Shown: one piece after another, positions 1 to 6,916 of the stretch
Layout: each line of letters starts with the position of its first letter
How positions within the stretch are numbered: the first letter of the stretch is position 1
Origin: JAVBOP01 sp031550405
Lineage (GTDB): Bacteria > Bacteroidota > Ignavibacteria > Kapaibacteriales > UBA2268
Assembly: GCA_031550405.1 (NCBI GenBank)
Contig: JAVBOP010000162.1
Span: forward strand, 1-8,632
Direction of reading: 5' to 3'
Length of the DNA stretch: 8,632 bases
The notes under the pieces: model-generated
Told to the model about the DNA's origin: nothing
Database searches by the model: none
What the model saw: only the letters and a program-made list of their open reading frames with translations
Position numbers and translations under genes: made by a program

Positions 1-6
1 TATTAA

Positions 7-43
7 TATAAACATATACTACAAATATAAGTATATGTTTATA
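7..43. repeat. perfect 14-bp inverted repeat centred on a -7 box (operator-like)
   Basis: TATAAACATATACT (7-20) and AGTATATGTTTATA (30-43) are exact reverse complements around a 9-bp centre. The arms cover the promoter spacer and the transcription start region of the leftward promoter, the usual place for a repressor dyad. It could also be a weak AT-only terminator for kamD, but no T-run is visible before the window edge. Confidence 0.6.
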
Positions 44-53
44 AATAAACAAA
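22..53 (-). promoter_or_regulatory. leftward Bacteroidota-type promoter after kamD
   Basis: On the minus strand TTTG (53-50), a 20-nt spacer and TATATTTG (29-22) give the same boxes and spacing as the rpsF promoter. It would start transcription near position 15, leaving the window to the left, so the next gene after kamD probably has its own transcript. The -7 box occupies the loop of a perfect 14-bp inverted repeat. Confidence 0.65.
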
Positions 54-112
54 TATTAAAATATATTGCTCTTAGTTTGAATATTTGCAAAGACACATCA
101 AACGCGGCAAAA

Positions 113-1669
113 CTACATCACCATTCCCTTCATAAGCGCTATGAATGGATTGATATATGTCTCGCTTTTTTGCACAACACCATCTAAGCCTTTGCCGCCA
201 TCTTTGGGGCGCTTTATATCTGCAAATATGCCTTTTTCTAATGCTGTAAATAAGCCCTCTTTGCTTACTTTATCTAATAATTCAATGCAGTTAGTCAGTA
301 CATCCTGTGCACGTTTTTGAATGATGCCGTCTTTTTTAAATTCGACTTCATCACCAATATTTCGCATATTATTGAAGATATATTTAGCATTTTCGATTGC
401 CAAAAACCTGTCGGACATAAACGGCGTATGTATAGCCTCAGTCAGCATACCAAGCAGCAATATTCCCTGATTTGTCCATACTGCAACCTCATTAAACAAC
501 GCATTCTGCACATGTCCCTTAAATACATTGCCTGTCATATACTTAGTAGGCGGCATATATTTTAGCGGTGCTTTAGGGAATATTTCACGAAGCATTTGAG
601 CCTGTGCCAATTCATATAAGAAACCATTTTGTAGCTCTGGATCCATCTCAAAAGCATGTCCCAAGCCCATTTGTTCTTCAGGAATGCCAGCCAAAAGTGC
701 CAATTGCTCATTTATCAAATCGGAAGCCAAAACGGTATGAGCCTGCTCGAACGCATCAGCAGTTGTAAGATAATTATCCTCGCCTGTATTAATAATAACG
801 CCTGCAAAGCCATTTATAATGCGTGAAAAATATTGATCGACAAGCGTTCGCTGCATGTTAATATCACGAAAAAGAATGCCGTATAGAGCATCATTAAGCA
901 TGACATCAAGCCCTTCCAAAGCACCCATAGCAGCAATTTCGGGCATACACAAGCCGGAACAATAGTTGCAAAGACGAACATAGCGACCAACTTCGTTGCC
1001 AACTTCATCTAATGCCTTTCGCATGATACGGAAATTTTCCTGTGTAGCAAATGTACCACCAAAACCTTCAGTTGTAGCACCATAAGGGACATAATCAAGT
1101 AAACTTTGACCGGTTGTTCTTATAACTGCAATAATGTCAGCACCTTGCCGAACAGCAGCCTGTGCCTGCACAACATCCTCATATATATTGCCCGTAGTCA
1201 CAATCGCATATAAGTATGGTCTCGGTGCATCGCTTTTTTGAGCGATAATATCCTCTCGCCGTTTGCGATTTTGCTTGATTCGATTAATAGCCAGCTCAAT
1301 ATATGGCTGAACAGCCTGCTGTATTGTCGCATCCGAATGCTCATTCAGAGACAGAATATCCAATTTATCATCCGCTATCTGCTGTGCAATTTCTTGCGGA
1401 GTACCCTTGCCATCCAATATAGCTCTGCCTAAAAGATGCACGACACCTCCTGACAGGCGATCGTTTTCTTTCATTGCTTCGACCACGATATTAGGTAGCG
1501 GTACGTCATACTGGTCAATGCCATCTATGCCCAATAAACGGCATAATGTACGTTCCGTAGCCACGGTAGTATATTTATTTACAAACACTTGCACGCCATT
1601 GGCAATTTCTTTTGCCGTATTGCGGGCATGTTCTATTTTCTTAAAATCTAATCCTAATTTACTTTGCAT
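113..1669 (-). CDS. kamD: D-lysine/beta-lysine 5,6-aminomutase, alpha subunit
   Basis: The 518-residue product matches the usual length (about 520) and character of the large subunit of lysine 5,6-aminomutase. This adenosylcobalamin- and PLP-dependent enzyme moves the terminal amino group of beta-lysine (or D-lysine) from C6 to C5, the second step of lysine fermentation. Visible family segments are VTTGNIYEDVVQAQAAVRQG (158-177), the RTTGQSLLDYVPYGATTEG stretch (184-202), RLCNYCSGLCMPEIA (232-246) and NDALYGILFRDINMQR (259-274). From memory of the clostridial structure, Arg184, Ser189 and Tyr263 of the alpha subunit contact PLP; all three fall at the same numbers here. The cobalamin motif and the PLP-binding lysine belong to the beta subunit KamE, which is not in view. 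It lies 26 bp after kamA on the same strand, so it is probably cotranscribed with it. No clear Shine-Dalgarno precedes the ATG. The assignment is secure; activity depends on a kamE elsewhere. Confidence 0.95.
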   Translation of the reverse strand: MQSKLGLDFKKIEHARNTAKEIANGVQVFVNKYTTVATERTLCRLLGIDGIDQYDVPLPNIVVEAMKENDRLSGGVVHLLGRAILDGKGTPQEIAQQIADDKLDILSLNEHSDATIQQAVQPYIELAINRIKQNRKRREDIIAQKSDAPRPYLYAIVTTGNIYEDVVQAQAAVRQGADIIAVIRTTGQSLLDYVPYGATTEGFGGTFATQENFRIMRKALDEVGNEVGRYVRLCNYCSGLCMPEIAAMGALEGLDVMLNDALYGILFRDINMQRTLVDQYFSRIINGFAGVIINTGEDNYLTTADAFEQAHTVLASDLINEQLALLAGIPEEQMGLGHAFEMDPELQNGFLYELAQAQMLREIFPKAPLKYMPPTKYMTGNVFKGHVQNALFNEVAVWTNQGILLLGMLTEAIHTPFMSDRFLAIENAKYIFNNMRNIGDEVEFKKDGIIQKRAQDVLTNCIELLDKVSKEGLFTALEKGIFADIKRPKDGGKGLDGVVQKSETYINPFIALMKGMVM

Positions 1670-1695
1670 GAATGTATACGTTTGATTAAAAATTA

Positions 1696-2949
1696 TTAAT
1701 AATTGTTATGCGTTCTTTTTTTTCTCTCTAAGAGTTCCGGCTCTAATGATAGCTTGTCTCCGCGCAATAATGAAGCAACACCGCCTGATAAGCGCACGTT
1801 TTTGCAGTCTTCACAAGAACATTCATTCTTATAATCAGTCGGTTGCGTATATGTTGTAATCACTCCTTCAAAATTCCTCAATATCACCTTGTCAGGGCTT
1901 TGTGATATCATATACTGCGGCATGACGGGGATTTTGCCGCCGCCACCCGGTGCATCCACTACAAACGTAGGCACAGCATAGCCTGACACATGACCGCGCA
2001 GATGCTCAATAATTTCAATACCCTTGGCAACAGGCGTGCGGAAATGCTCCAAACCCATTGACAGATCGCATTGATATATGTAGTAAGGGCGCACGCGTAT
2101 TTTGACCATCTCGCATACGAGCTTCTTCATAATCTGCGGGCAGTCGTTTATTCCACGAAGCAATACCGATTGATTGCCAATATTAATGCCAGCATCTGCC
2201 AGACGCTCACATGCTTCACGAGATGCAGGCGTAATCTCATTTGGGTGATTGAAATGCACATTTAGCCATATCGGATGATACTTCTTTAGCATATTAGTTA
2301 GTTCGGGAGTAATGCGCTGCGGGCAAACTACGGGAGTTCTGCTGCCGATGCGTATCACCTCAACGTGTGAAATATCGCGCAGGCGCTGGATGATGGATTC
2401 CAGCCTGCTGTCGCTAATAAGCAGCGCATCGCCGCCCGAAAGCACCACATCCCGCACCACTGGCGTTTTGGCAATATATTCTATAGCATTATCAATGCGC
2501 TTTGATGGCGATTCGGAATCGCTTTGACCTGCAAACCGTCGACGTGTGCAGTGCCTGCAATACATGGAACATTGGTCTGTGATTAAAAATAGAACACGGT
2601 CTGGATAGCGGTGTGTTAAGCCTGGAGTGGGAGAATCTTCATCTTCATGCAGTGGATCCAACAAGTCGGCTGAAGAGTTTTTAAGTTCGAAAATCGTTGG
2701 TATTGCTTGCTTTCGTATCGGACAGTTCGGATTATCAGTGTCGATTAAACTCAAATAATATGGCGTGATTGCCATGCGCAATGTCTTCAGCGACTGCTTT
2801 ATTCCTTCCTCTTCTTCTACAGTCAGATTAATGCACTTTTTTAGTTCGTCAAGCGTTTCAATTCTATTTTTTACCTGCCACTTCCAGTCATTCCACTGCT
2901 CGTCGGCAACCTCTGGAAACATCCGCTTTCGATTATCATTTGTATTCAT
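1696..2949 (-). CDS. kamA: L-lysine 2,3-aminomutase (radical SAM)
   Basis: The 417-residue protein is a radical-SAM, PLP-dependent aminomutase converting L-lysine to L-beta-lysine. The CxxxCxxC cluster motif is Cys127/131/134 (CSMYCRHC), followed by SGGDAL (171-176). The PLP lysine is Lys339 in DAPGGGGKIP. Asp295 and Asp332 match the two substrate-binding aspartates of the clostridial enzyme (D293, D330, from memory), with a constant +2 offset. Cys270 and the C-terminal CSCEDC (377-382) match its zinc-site cysteines at the same offset. These residues favour lysine over the related EpmB, glutamate or arginine aminomutases, and the adjoining kamD points to fermentation rather than the ablAB osmolyte route. 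The ATG at 2949 gives the N-terminus expected for the family, but no good Shine-Dalgarno is seen. A 196-bp gap with a possible promoter separates it from the upstream AAA+ gene, so it probably starts its own transcript. Confidence 0.96.
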   Translation of the reverse strand: MNTNDNRKRMFPEVADEQWNDWKWQVKNRIETLDELKKCINLTVEEEEGIKQSLKTLRMAITPYYLSLIDTDNPNCPIRKQAIPTIFELKNSSADLLDPLHEDEDSPTPGLTHRYPDRVLFLITDQCSMYCRHCTRRRFAGQSDSESPSKRIDNAIEYIAKTPVVRDVVLSGGDALLISDSRLESIIQRLRDISHVEVIRIGSRTPVVCPQRITPELTNMLKKYHPIWLNVHFNHPNEITPASREACERLADAGINIGNQSVLLRGINDCPQIMKKLVCEMVKIRVRPYYIYQCDLSMGLEHFRTPVAKGIEIIEHLRGHVSGYAVPTFVVDAPGGGGKIPVMPQYMISQSPDKVILRNFEGVITTYTQPTDYKNECSCEDCKNVRLSGGVASLLRGDKLSLEPELLERKKRTHNNY

Positions 2950-3037
2950 ATTTTGTGTTTATATTGGTTAAATTATTAAAAAAAATTCATAATTAGTGGG
3001 CTATTGATAACCACGATATTGCATATCTTAGCTGCAT

Positions 3038-3068
3038 CAAAAATACACATTTTTGCCCGTCTTTAAAA
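3038..3068 (-). promoter_or_regulatory. possible promoter of kamA-kamD
   Basis: On the minus strand a TATTTTTG box (3045-3038) fits the Bacteroidota -7 consensus TAnnTTTG. A TTTT at 3068-3065 sits 19 nt upstream where TTTG is expected. Transcription would start about 80 nt before kamA. The -33 box is imperfect, so this is a moderate call. I see nothing else notable in the kamA-yifB gap. Confidence 0.4.
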
Positions 3069-3145
3069 ATCTTAAATATATGGTAAGGTATATTTTTTCT
3101 ATTGTGTTGCTCTGGAAATAAATTCAATGTTTTGGCCTGATGGCA

Positions 3146-4687
3146 TTACTTCCAGTATTCCCTGTCCAAGCTGCGGTATTGTATTGCCTCGCTTATGTGC
3201 TTGGATTCAATGCCTGGGCTGTCTGCCAAATCGGCTATGGTGCGTGCAACTTTCAATATCCTGTCGTATGCGCGCGCTGAAAGCCCCAGTTTTTGCATTG
3301 CAATTTTGAGTAGATTCTGAGAATCTTCGCCAAGCTCGCAGTATGTTCTGATGGCTTTTGAGCCCATATCTGAATTTTTGAATATGCCTTTAGCCTGGGA
3401 AAACCGTTCCACCTGAATATTGCGCGCAGCCATCACCCGTTTGCGGACTTCCTCTGATTTTTCGCTCTCCTTTCGGTCTGATAACTCCTGATATTTTACG
3501 GCTGGAACCTCGACATGTATATCTATTCTGTCCAGCAATGGACCCGATATTTTACCTAAATACCGCTGGATTTGTGTTGGCGAGCATGTGCATTGCTTGG
3601 TGGGATCGCCGTAGCAGCCGCATGGGCATGGATTCATTGAGCAAACCAGCATGAAATTTGCAGGATACTCTATCGCCAGCTTTGCCCGTGAAATGCAGAT
3701 TTGCTTGTCTTCCAGCGGCTGCCGCAATACCTCCAGCACATTGCGGGCAAATTCGGGCAATTCGTCGAGGAATAATACACCATGATGCGCCAAAGATATT
3801 TCACCGGGCTTTATTTTGCTCATTCCGCCGCCAACAAGTGCAGCATCCGAAATGGTATGGTGCGGTGAGCGGAACGGTCGTGCCGTTATTAACGGCTCGC
3901 CTTTGGCAAGCATTCCTGCAATGGAATGTATTTTGGTGGTTTCAAGCGATTCTTCCATAGAAAGCGGCGGCAATACGGACGGGATGCGTTTGGCAAGCAT
4001 CGTTTTCCCAGATCCGGGAGGTCCTATCAACAGGATATTATGCCCTCCGGCAGCTGCTATTTCTATCGCTCGCTTCACATTCTCCTGACCTTTTACGTCA
4101 GACAGGTTGATTTGCGATGTCTCTGCCTTTCTATTAAAAATAGCATCCTTATCAACAACACACGGCGGGATTATTTCCAAGCCATTTATATAATCGACAG
4201 CCTGCCTTAGTGTTTCAACAGGAATAATTTCAATGCCATGCACAAGTCCGCCTTCCTCTGCATTCACTTTTGGCAGCAGCAATTTTTGATAGCCTGCTTC
4301 CTTAGCCTTGAGTGCAACCGACAATACGCCATGAACCGGACGCAAACCGCCCTCCAGAGCAAGTTCGCCCAAAGCGAGCATACCATCAAAATTCTCCGGA
4401 GGTATAACTCCTGTAGCAGATAAAATACCTAATGCGATTGGCAGGTCAAACGCACTGCCTTCCTTTTTTATATCAGCCGGAGCAAGATTAATAGTTATTT
4501 TTTTATTGGGGAAAATAAAATCAGAATTTTTAATAGCGGCTGAAACTCTATCACGCGACTCTTTTACAGTGGAATCTGGCAAGCCCACGATGGAAAATTG
4601 GGGTAAGGCATTATCAAGGTGCGTTTCTATTTCGACAACAAAAGCATCTATTCCAAAAACTGATGCTGAAAGCAAGCGTGAATACAT
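3146..4687 (-). CDS. YifB/ComM-family Mg-chelatase-like AAA+ ATPase
   Basis: The 513-residue protein has the full architecture and usual length (about 505-515) of the YifB/ComM family. The N-terminal ChlI-type domain (about 20-165) contains GLPDSTVKESRDRV and LAPADIKKEGSAFDLPIALG. The AAA+ core has Walker A GPPGSGKT (222-229), Walker B GVLFLDEL (303-310) and an arginine-finger region GPLLDRIDI (382-390). A cysteine-rich insert carries Cys349, 354, 356, 358, 366 and 368, possibly metal-binding. The C-terminal Mg-chelatase helical domain ends in the typical YRSLDREYW. ComM in naturally competent bacteria is a hexameric helicase promoting branch migration during integration of transformed DNA; whether this homologue does so is inference. 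It is divergent from rpsF across a 195-bp gap. The family is certain, the physiological role is not. Confidence 0.93.
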   Translation of the reverse strand: MYSRLLSASVFGIDAFVVEIETHLDNALPQFSIVGLPDSTVKESRDRVSAAIKNSDFIFPNKKITINLAPADIKKEGSAFDLPIALGILSATGVIPPENFDGMLALGELALEGGLRPVHGVLSVALKAKEAGYQKLLLPKVNAEEGGLVHGIEIIPVETLRQAVDYINGLEIIPPCVVDKDAIFNRKAETSQINLSDVKGQENVKRAIEIAAAGGHNILLIGPPGSGKTMLAKRIPSVLPPLSMEESLETTKIHSIAGMLAKGEPLITARPFRSPHHTISDAALVGGGMSKIKPGEISLAHHGVLFLDELPEFARNVLEVLRQPLEDKQICISRAKLAIEYPANFMLVCSMNPCPCGCYGDPTKQCTCSPTQIQRYLGKISGPLLDRIDIHVEVPAVKYQELSDRKESEKSEEVRKRVMAARNIQVERFSQAKGIFKNSDMGSKAIRTYCELGEDSQNLLKIAMQKLGLSARAYDRILKVARTIADLADSPGIESKHISEAIQYRSLDREYWK

Positions 4688-4716
4688 AAATAAACCAATT
4701 CAATATACTTAAGATT

Positions 4717-4724
4717 CAAATATA
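4717..4724 (-). promoter_or_regulatory. -7 box of the yifB-like gene
   Basis: TATATTTG on the minus strand is an exact match to the Bacteroidota -7 consensus TAnnTTTG and lies 29 bp upstream of the ATG. No TTTG is found at the proper 19-21 nt distance; the nearest is only 12 nt away. The box is clear, the complete promoter is not. Confidence 0.45.
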
Positions 4725-4773
4725 GCAAAATAAAATCAAAAAACGATATAAATAGCTTAATCAATTTTTCTCT

Positions 4774-4805
4774 TTTGTATAATTAGAGAAAAAGCTGTAT
4801 ATTTG
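4774..4805 (+). promoter_or_regulatory. Bacteroidota-type promoter of rpsF-rplI
   Basis: TTTG at 4774-4777, a 20-nt spacer and TATATTTG at 4798-4805 match the TTTG-N19/20-TAnnTTTG promoter of the main sigma factor in Bacteroidota. Transcription should begin near 4812, leaving a leader of about 70 nt before rpsF. I could not recognise an S6:S18-binding RNA motif in that leader by eye. Confidence 0.75.
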
Positions 4806-4882
4806 TAATCTTGCTTTTAGAAAATAAAATTGAAGTACTATATATAACATTAAATTAGTTAGATTTTAATTGAGGAGATTAA

Positions 4883-5389
4883 ATGAGTTTGCGCCGTGTC
4901 TACGAGACAACCATCATTATTAATGCGGCATTAGAAGATACCGATGTTGAAGCAGTAGTTGCTAAAATTACTACATATTTAGAAAATCACGGCAGTGTGA
5001 TAGAGGAAATTAATAAATTAGGACGCCGTCGCCTTGCGTATCCAATAAACAAAAAACTCAATGGGTATTATATGCACATTGTCTTTAATGCGCCTCCAAG
5101 CATTGTACCGATTCTGGAGCGTTTCCTTGTTCTGGAAGATACTATTTTGCGACATTTGACGCTTCAGCTTGATGATGTTTTGAGACAGTACCGCAAAGAG
5201 AAATCTTTGGCAGAAGGTAAATCAGGCGAAACATTGATAACATCAGTTGGCGAAAATGAAATTCATGAAAATATAATTTTTGAGCTTGACAATGCTGGCG
5301 CAATTGATGAAGAAATAGCAGTAGAAAGTATTGATGAAGAGATTGTTTTTACGGACAATGTTGAAATACCAGTTGAATCACAGTCATAA
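4883..5389 (+). CDS. rpsF: 30S ribosomal protein bS6
   Basis: This is a component of the small-subunit platform, where it pairs with bS18 on 16S rRNA. The family core is residues 1-100: RRVYETTIIINAALED near the start, then LGRRRLAYPINKKLNGYY (46-63) and LERFLVLEDTILRHLTL (78-94). A strong Shine-Dalgarno GAGGAG (4872-4877), 5 nt before the ATG, fixes the start. At 168 residues it is clearly longer than usual (roughly 95-135). The extra part, about 105-168, is acidic, low in aromatic residues and probably disordered, with a DEEIAVESIDEEIVF repeat-like stretch. It is followed after 28 bp by rplI, without the bS18 gene usually found between them. The assignment is certain. Confidence 0.97.
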   Translation: MSLRRVYETTIIINAALEDTDVEAVVAKITTYLENHGSVIEEINKLGRRRLAYPINKKLNGYYMHIVFNAPPSIVPILERFLVLEDTILRHLTLQLDDVLRQYRKEKSLAEGKSGETLITSVGENEIHENIIFELDNAGAIDEEIAVESIDEEIVFTDNVEIPVESQS

Positions 5390-5417
5390 TTAATAAAATA
5401 AAAATCAGGATACAAAC

Positions 5418-5870
5418 ATGAAAATTATATTAAGAAGCAATATAGATAAACTTGGAAAAATAGGAGATATAGTTTCAGTAAAAGACGGTTACGCACGCAA
5501 TTACCTGTTGCCGCGCTCTCTTGCATATTATGCAAAAGAGGGTATGATGAAACGTATCGAAATTGAGAAAAAACAGTACTTGAGACAAGTCGAAAAAATT
5601 AAAACTGTTGCAGAAGAATTAGCCGTAAAATTGGCAGACGTGCAATTGACAGTTGCAATGAAAGTGAGCGAAGAAGGCAAGCTGTATGGTTCTGTAACTA
5701 ATCAAATGCTGGCAATTGAATTGGCAGACAAAGGTTTTGATGTCGAGAAAAAATATATTTTCATTGAAGAGCCAATAAGAACGCTTGGCGTATTTGATGT
5801 TAAGGTCAAATTGCATTCTGAAGTTAATGCCACTGTCAAAGTTTGGGTCATCGACGAATCGCAAAAATAG
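5418..5870 (+). CDS. rplI: 50S ribosomal protein bL9
   Basis: The 150-residue protein has the normal bL9 length and two-domain layout. The N-terminal rRNA-binding domain has the family signature LGKIGDIVSVKDGYARNYLL (12-31) followed by PRSLA. A long, charged connecting helix (about 40-75) leads to the C-terminal domain with EEGKLYGSVTNQMLA (85-99) and a closing beta strand KVWVID. bL9 sits at the base of the L1 stalk and helps maintain translational fidelity. AGGA at 5407-5410 lies 7 nt before the ATG. It is the last gene of the rpsF transcript and is followed at once by an intrinsic terminator. Confidence 0.97.
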   Translation: MKIILRSNIDKLGKIGDIVSVKDGYARNYLLPRSLAYYAKEGMMKRIEIEKKQYLRQVEKIKTVAEELAVKLADVQLTVAMKVSEEGKLYGSVTNQMLAIELADKGFDVEKKYIFIEEPIRTLGVFDVKVKLHSEVNATVKVWVIDESQK

Positions 5871-5888
5871 GAGCCGCAATTTTTTTTC

Positions 5889-5925
5889 AAGCCTTGTTTA
5901 TTAATTTTACAAGGCTTTTTTTTTT
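5889..5925 (+). terminator. intrinsic terminator after rplI
   Basis: A perfect 9-bp stem, AAGCCTTGT (5889-5897) with ACAAGGCTT (5909-5917), has an 11-nt loop and runs into ten consecutive T (5916-5925). It begins 18 nt after the rplI stop. The opposite strand lacks a T-tract, so it acts on the plus strand only. Confidence 0.93.
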
Positions 5926-6034
5926 GAGATAATGGGTTACCTTATACCATACCATATCTGCAAAAGCTCAATCCGAGCATCTTATACTCAATCTTCATAA
6001 AGATGTGTTAATTATTCCTGCGTTTTAACATTTA

Positions 6035-6143
6035 TTCATAAATAAGAGTTAAATCTCGCTAGCACAATCAGTTAAATTTAATGAATCGCCCGTTATGATC
6101 TTGTGTGAATCCTCTTTTTTTTTCGTTCTTTGATTTTTATACC
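6035..6143 (+). repeat. left terminal inverted repeat of the IS630-type element
   Basis: This 109-bp arm matches the reverse complement of 6683-6790 with about seven substitutions and one base of length difference in a T-run (nine T against eight). Matching stops abruptly outside the TA at 6033-6034. The 3' end of the transposase reading frame lies inside this arm. Confidence 0.88.
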
Positions 6144-6662
6144 ATTTGCTATAAAAATTTATACTATAATTGCATAAACATATTGAAACGACCTCCTCTT
6201 TTGTTAATGAATTTGTTAAATCGGATAAAAAATCACTTAATTTTTCAAGATTTTCGAATAATTTGTTAGAAAATTCTCGCTTAAATTTCCACCAAATTTT
6301 TTTAACAAGATTCAATTCCGGATTATACGGCGGCAAAACATAAGTGCAATATTATCAGGTAGTTGCAAAGATTTTGCTTTGTGAAATGCACAGTTATTTT
6401 TGAAGTTTTTTTAAAAGCTTTGATAGCATTAACATCTTTTTTATATGAGACTTACGTAATGCAATGAAAGCGAAAAGTATTGTAATTGTAATGTTTGCCG
6501 TATTTTTGATTAACAATTATTAATAATTTTTTGTAACCAGCAATATTTGCATGAGGATCGCTAAAGGTTTGTTACAAAAATTGATGTACTTCCGAAGTGA
6601 TGTTTGACTGGCGAATTTTAATTTTATAACCTGAAGCATTTTTATACGAGGCATGAAAAGCG
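6049..6662 (-). pseudogene. IS630-family transposase remnant (DDE superfamily), frameshifted and internally deleted
   Basis: The last 95 codons (6336-6049) form an open stretch with the family motif LPPYNPELN, then VKKIWWKFKREF. Reading upstream on the minus strand, one extra base is needed in the T-run at 6335-6338 to join LQLPDNIALMF to LPPYNPELN. Further up is NNCAFHKAKSL (from 6398), the second catalytic block, where the family has DNxxFHK. Upstream again are KDVNAIKAFKKTSK and, after a one-base A-run shift, ALRKSHIKK, resembling the linker before the catalytic domain. Before that is YKKLLIIVNQKYG, a probable helix-turn-helix remnant with in-frame stops around it. The segment between AFKKTSK and NNCAFHK, which should hold the first catalytic Asp, is missing. 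The second Asp is Asn, and the Glu of NPxE is Lys (NLVK). The protein cannot be active. The family is well supported; upstream joins are read by eye. Confidence 0.8.
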
Positions 6663-6682
6663 TTCCTGCATGTTTTTTAAAG

Positions 6683-6790
6683 GGTATAAACATCAAAGAA
6701 CGAAAAAAAAGAGGATTCACACAGGATTATAGCGGGCGGTTCATTAAATTTAACTTATTGTGTTAGCGAGATTTAACTCTTATTTATGAA
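6683..6790 (-). repeat. right terminal inverted repeat of the IS630-type element
   Basis: This 108-bp arm is the inverted partner of 6035-6143 and is followed directly by TA (6791-6792). It lies upstream of the recognisable transposase remnant and appears non-coding. Confidence 0.88.
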
Positions 6791-6864
6791 TATTTTTTTC
6801 ATAAATAATATTCTACTTTTACAATTGTTATCTTGATTTTTTTTCAGATGTTTATTATACCAAC

Positions 6865-6901
6865 AAAAAAAAAGGCGAAGTGTATCAACATAAACCTCGC
6901 C
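6865..6901 (-). terminator. intrinsic terminator of the LRR gene
   Basis: Read on the minus strand, GGCGAGG (6901-6895) pairs with CTTCGCC (6880-6874) as a 7-bp stem with one G-U pair and a 14-nt loop. Nine T follow (6873-6865). It starts 15 nt beyond the LRR stop codon and shields that gene from the mobile element. Confidence 0.85.
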
Positions 6902-6916
6902 AATAATTGCAATGGC

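Larger units (their letters stand above)
6035..6790 (-). mobile_element. decayed IS630/Tc1-mariner-type element with ~108-bp terminal inverted repeats
   Basis: The 756-bp element is bounded by long, nearly identical inverted repeats starting TTCATAAATAAGAGTTAAAT at each end. A TA dinucleotide lies just outside each end (6033-6034 and 6791-6792), as expected from the TA target duplication of IS630/Tc1-mariner transposons. The inside carries a degenerate IS630-family transposase on the minus strand. Intact relatives are normally over 1 kb with terminal repeats of some tens of bases, so this copy is both internally deleted and unusual in repeat length. It lies between the rplI terminator and the LRR gene and interrupts no recognisable gene. 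It could be moved only by a transposase supplied from another copy. Confidence 0.82.

Noticed and set aside
317..565. Plus-strand ORF of 82 codons inside kamD
   Set aside because: Antisense shadow of kamD with no family features or ribosome site; the same applies to the other plus-strand ORFs between 814 and 4712.
3070..3100. ATATA...TATAT inverted repeat after the yifB-like gene as a terminator
   Set aside because: Only about five A-T pairs and no T-run on the minus strand.
5619..5890. Two minus-strand ORFs opposite rplI
   Set aside because: They lie antisense to a certain ribosomal protein gene and start in the terminator region without promoter or ribosome site.
6049..6336. 95-codon ORF as an independent small gene
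   Set aside because: It starts only at TTG, directly at the LPPYNPELN motif, and the preceding motif continues in a shifted frame. It is the C-terminal fragment of a transposase, reading on into the ITR.
6520..6720. Minus-strand ORF of 66 codons
   Set aside because: It lies in the right ITR and the 5' part of the transposase remnant. Recognisable transposase-like residues are in another frame, so it is a by-product of decay.
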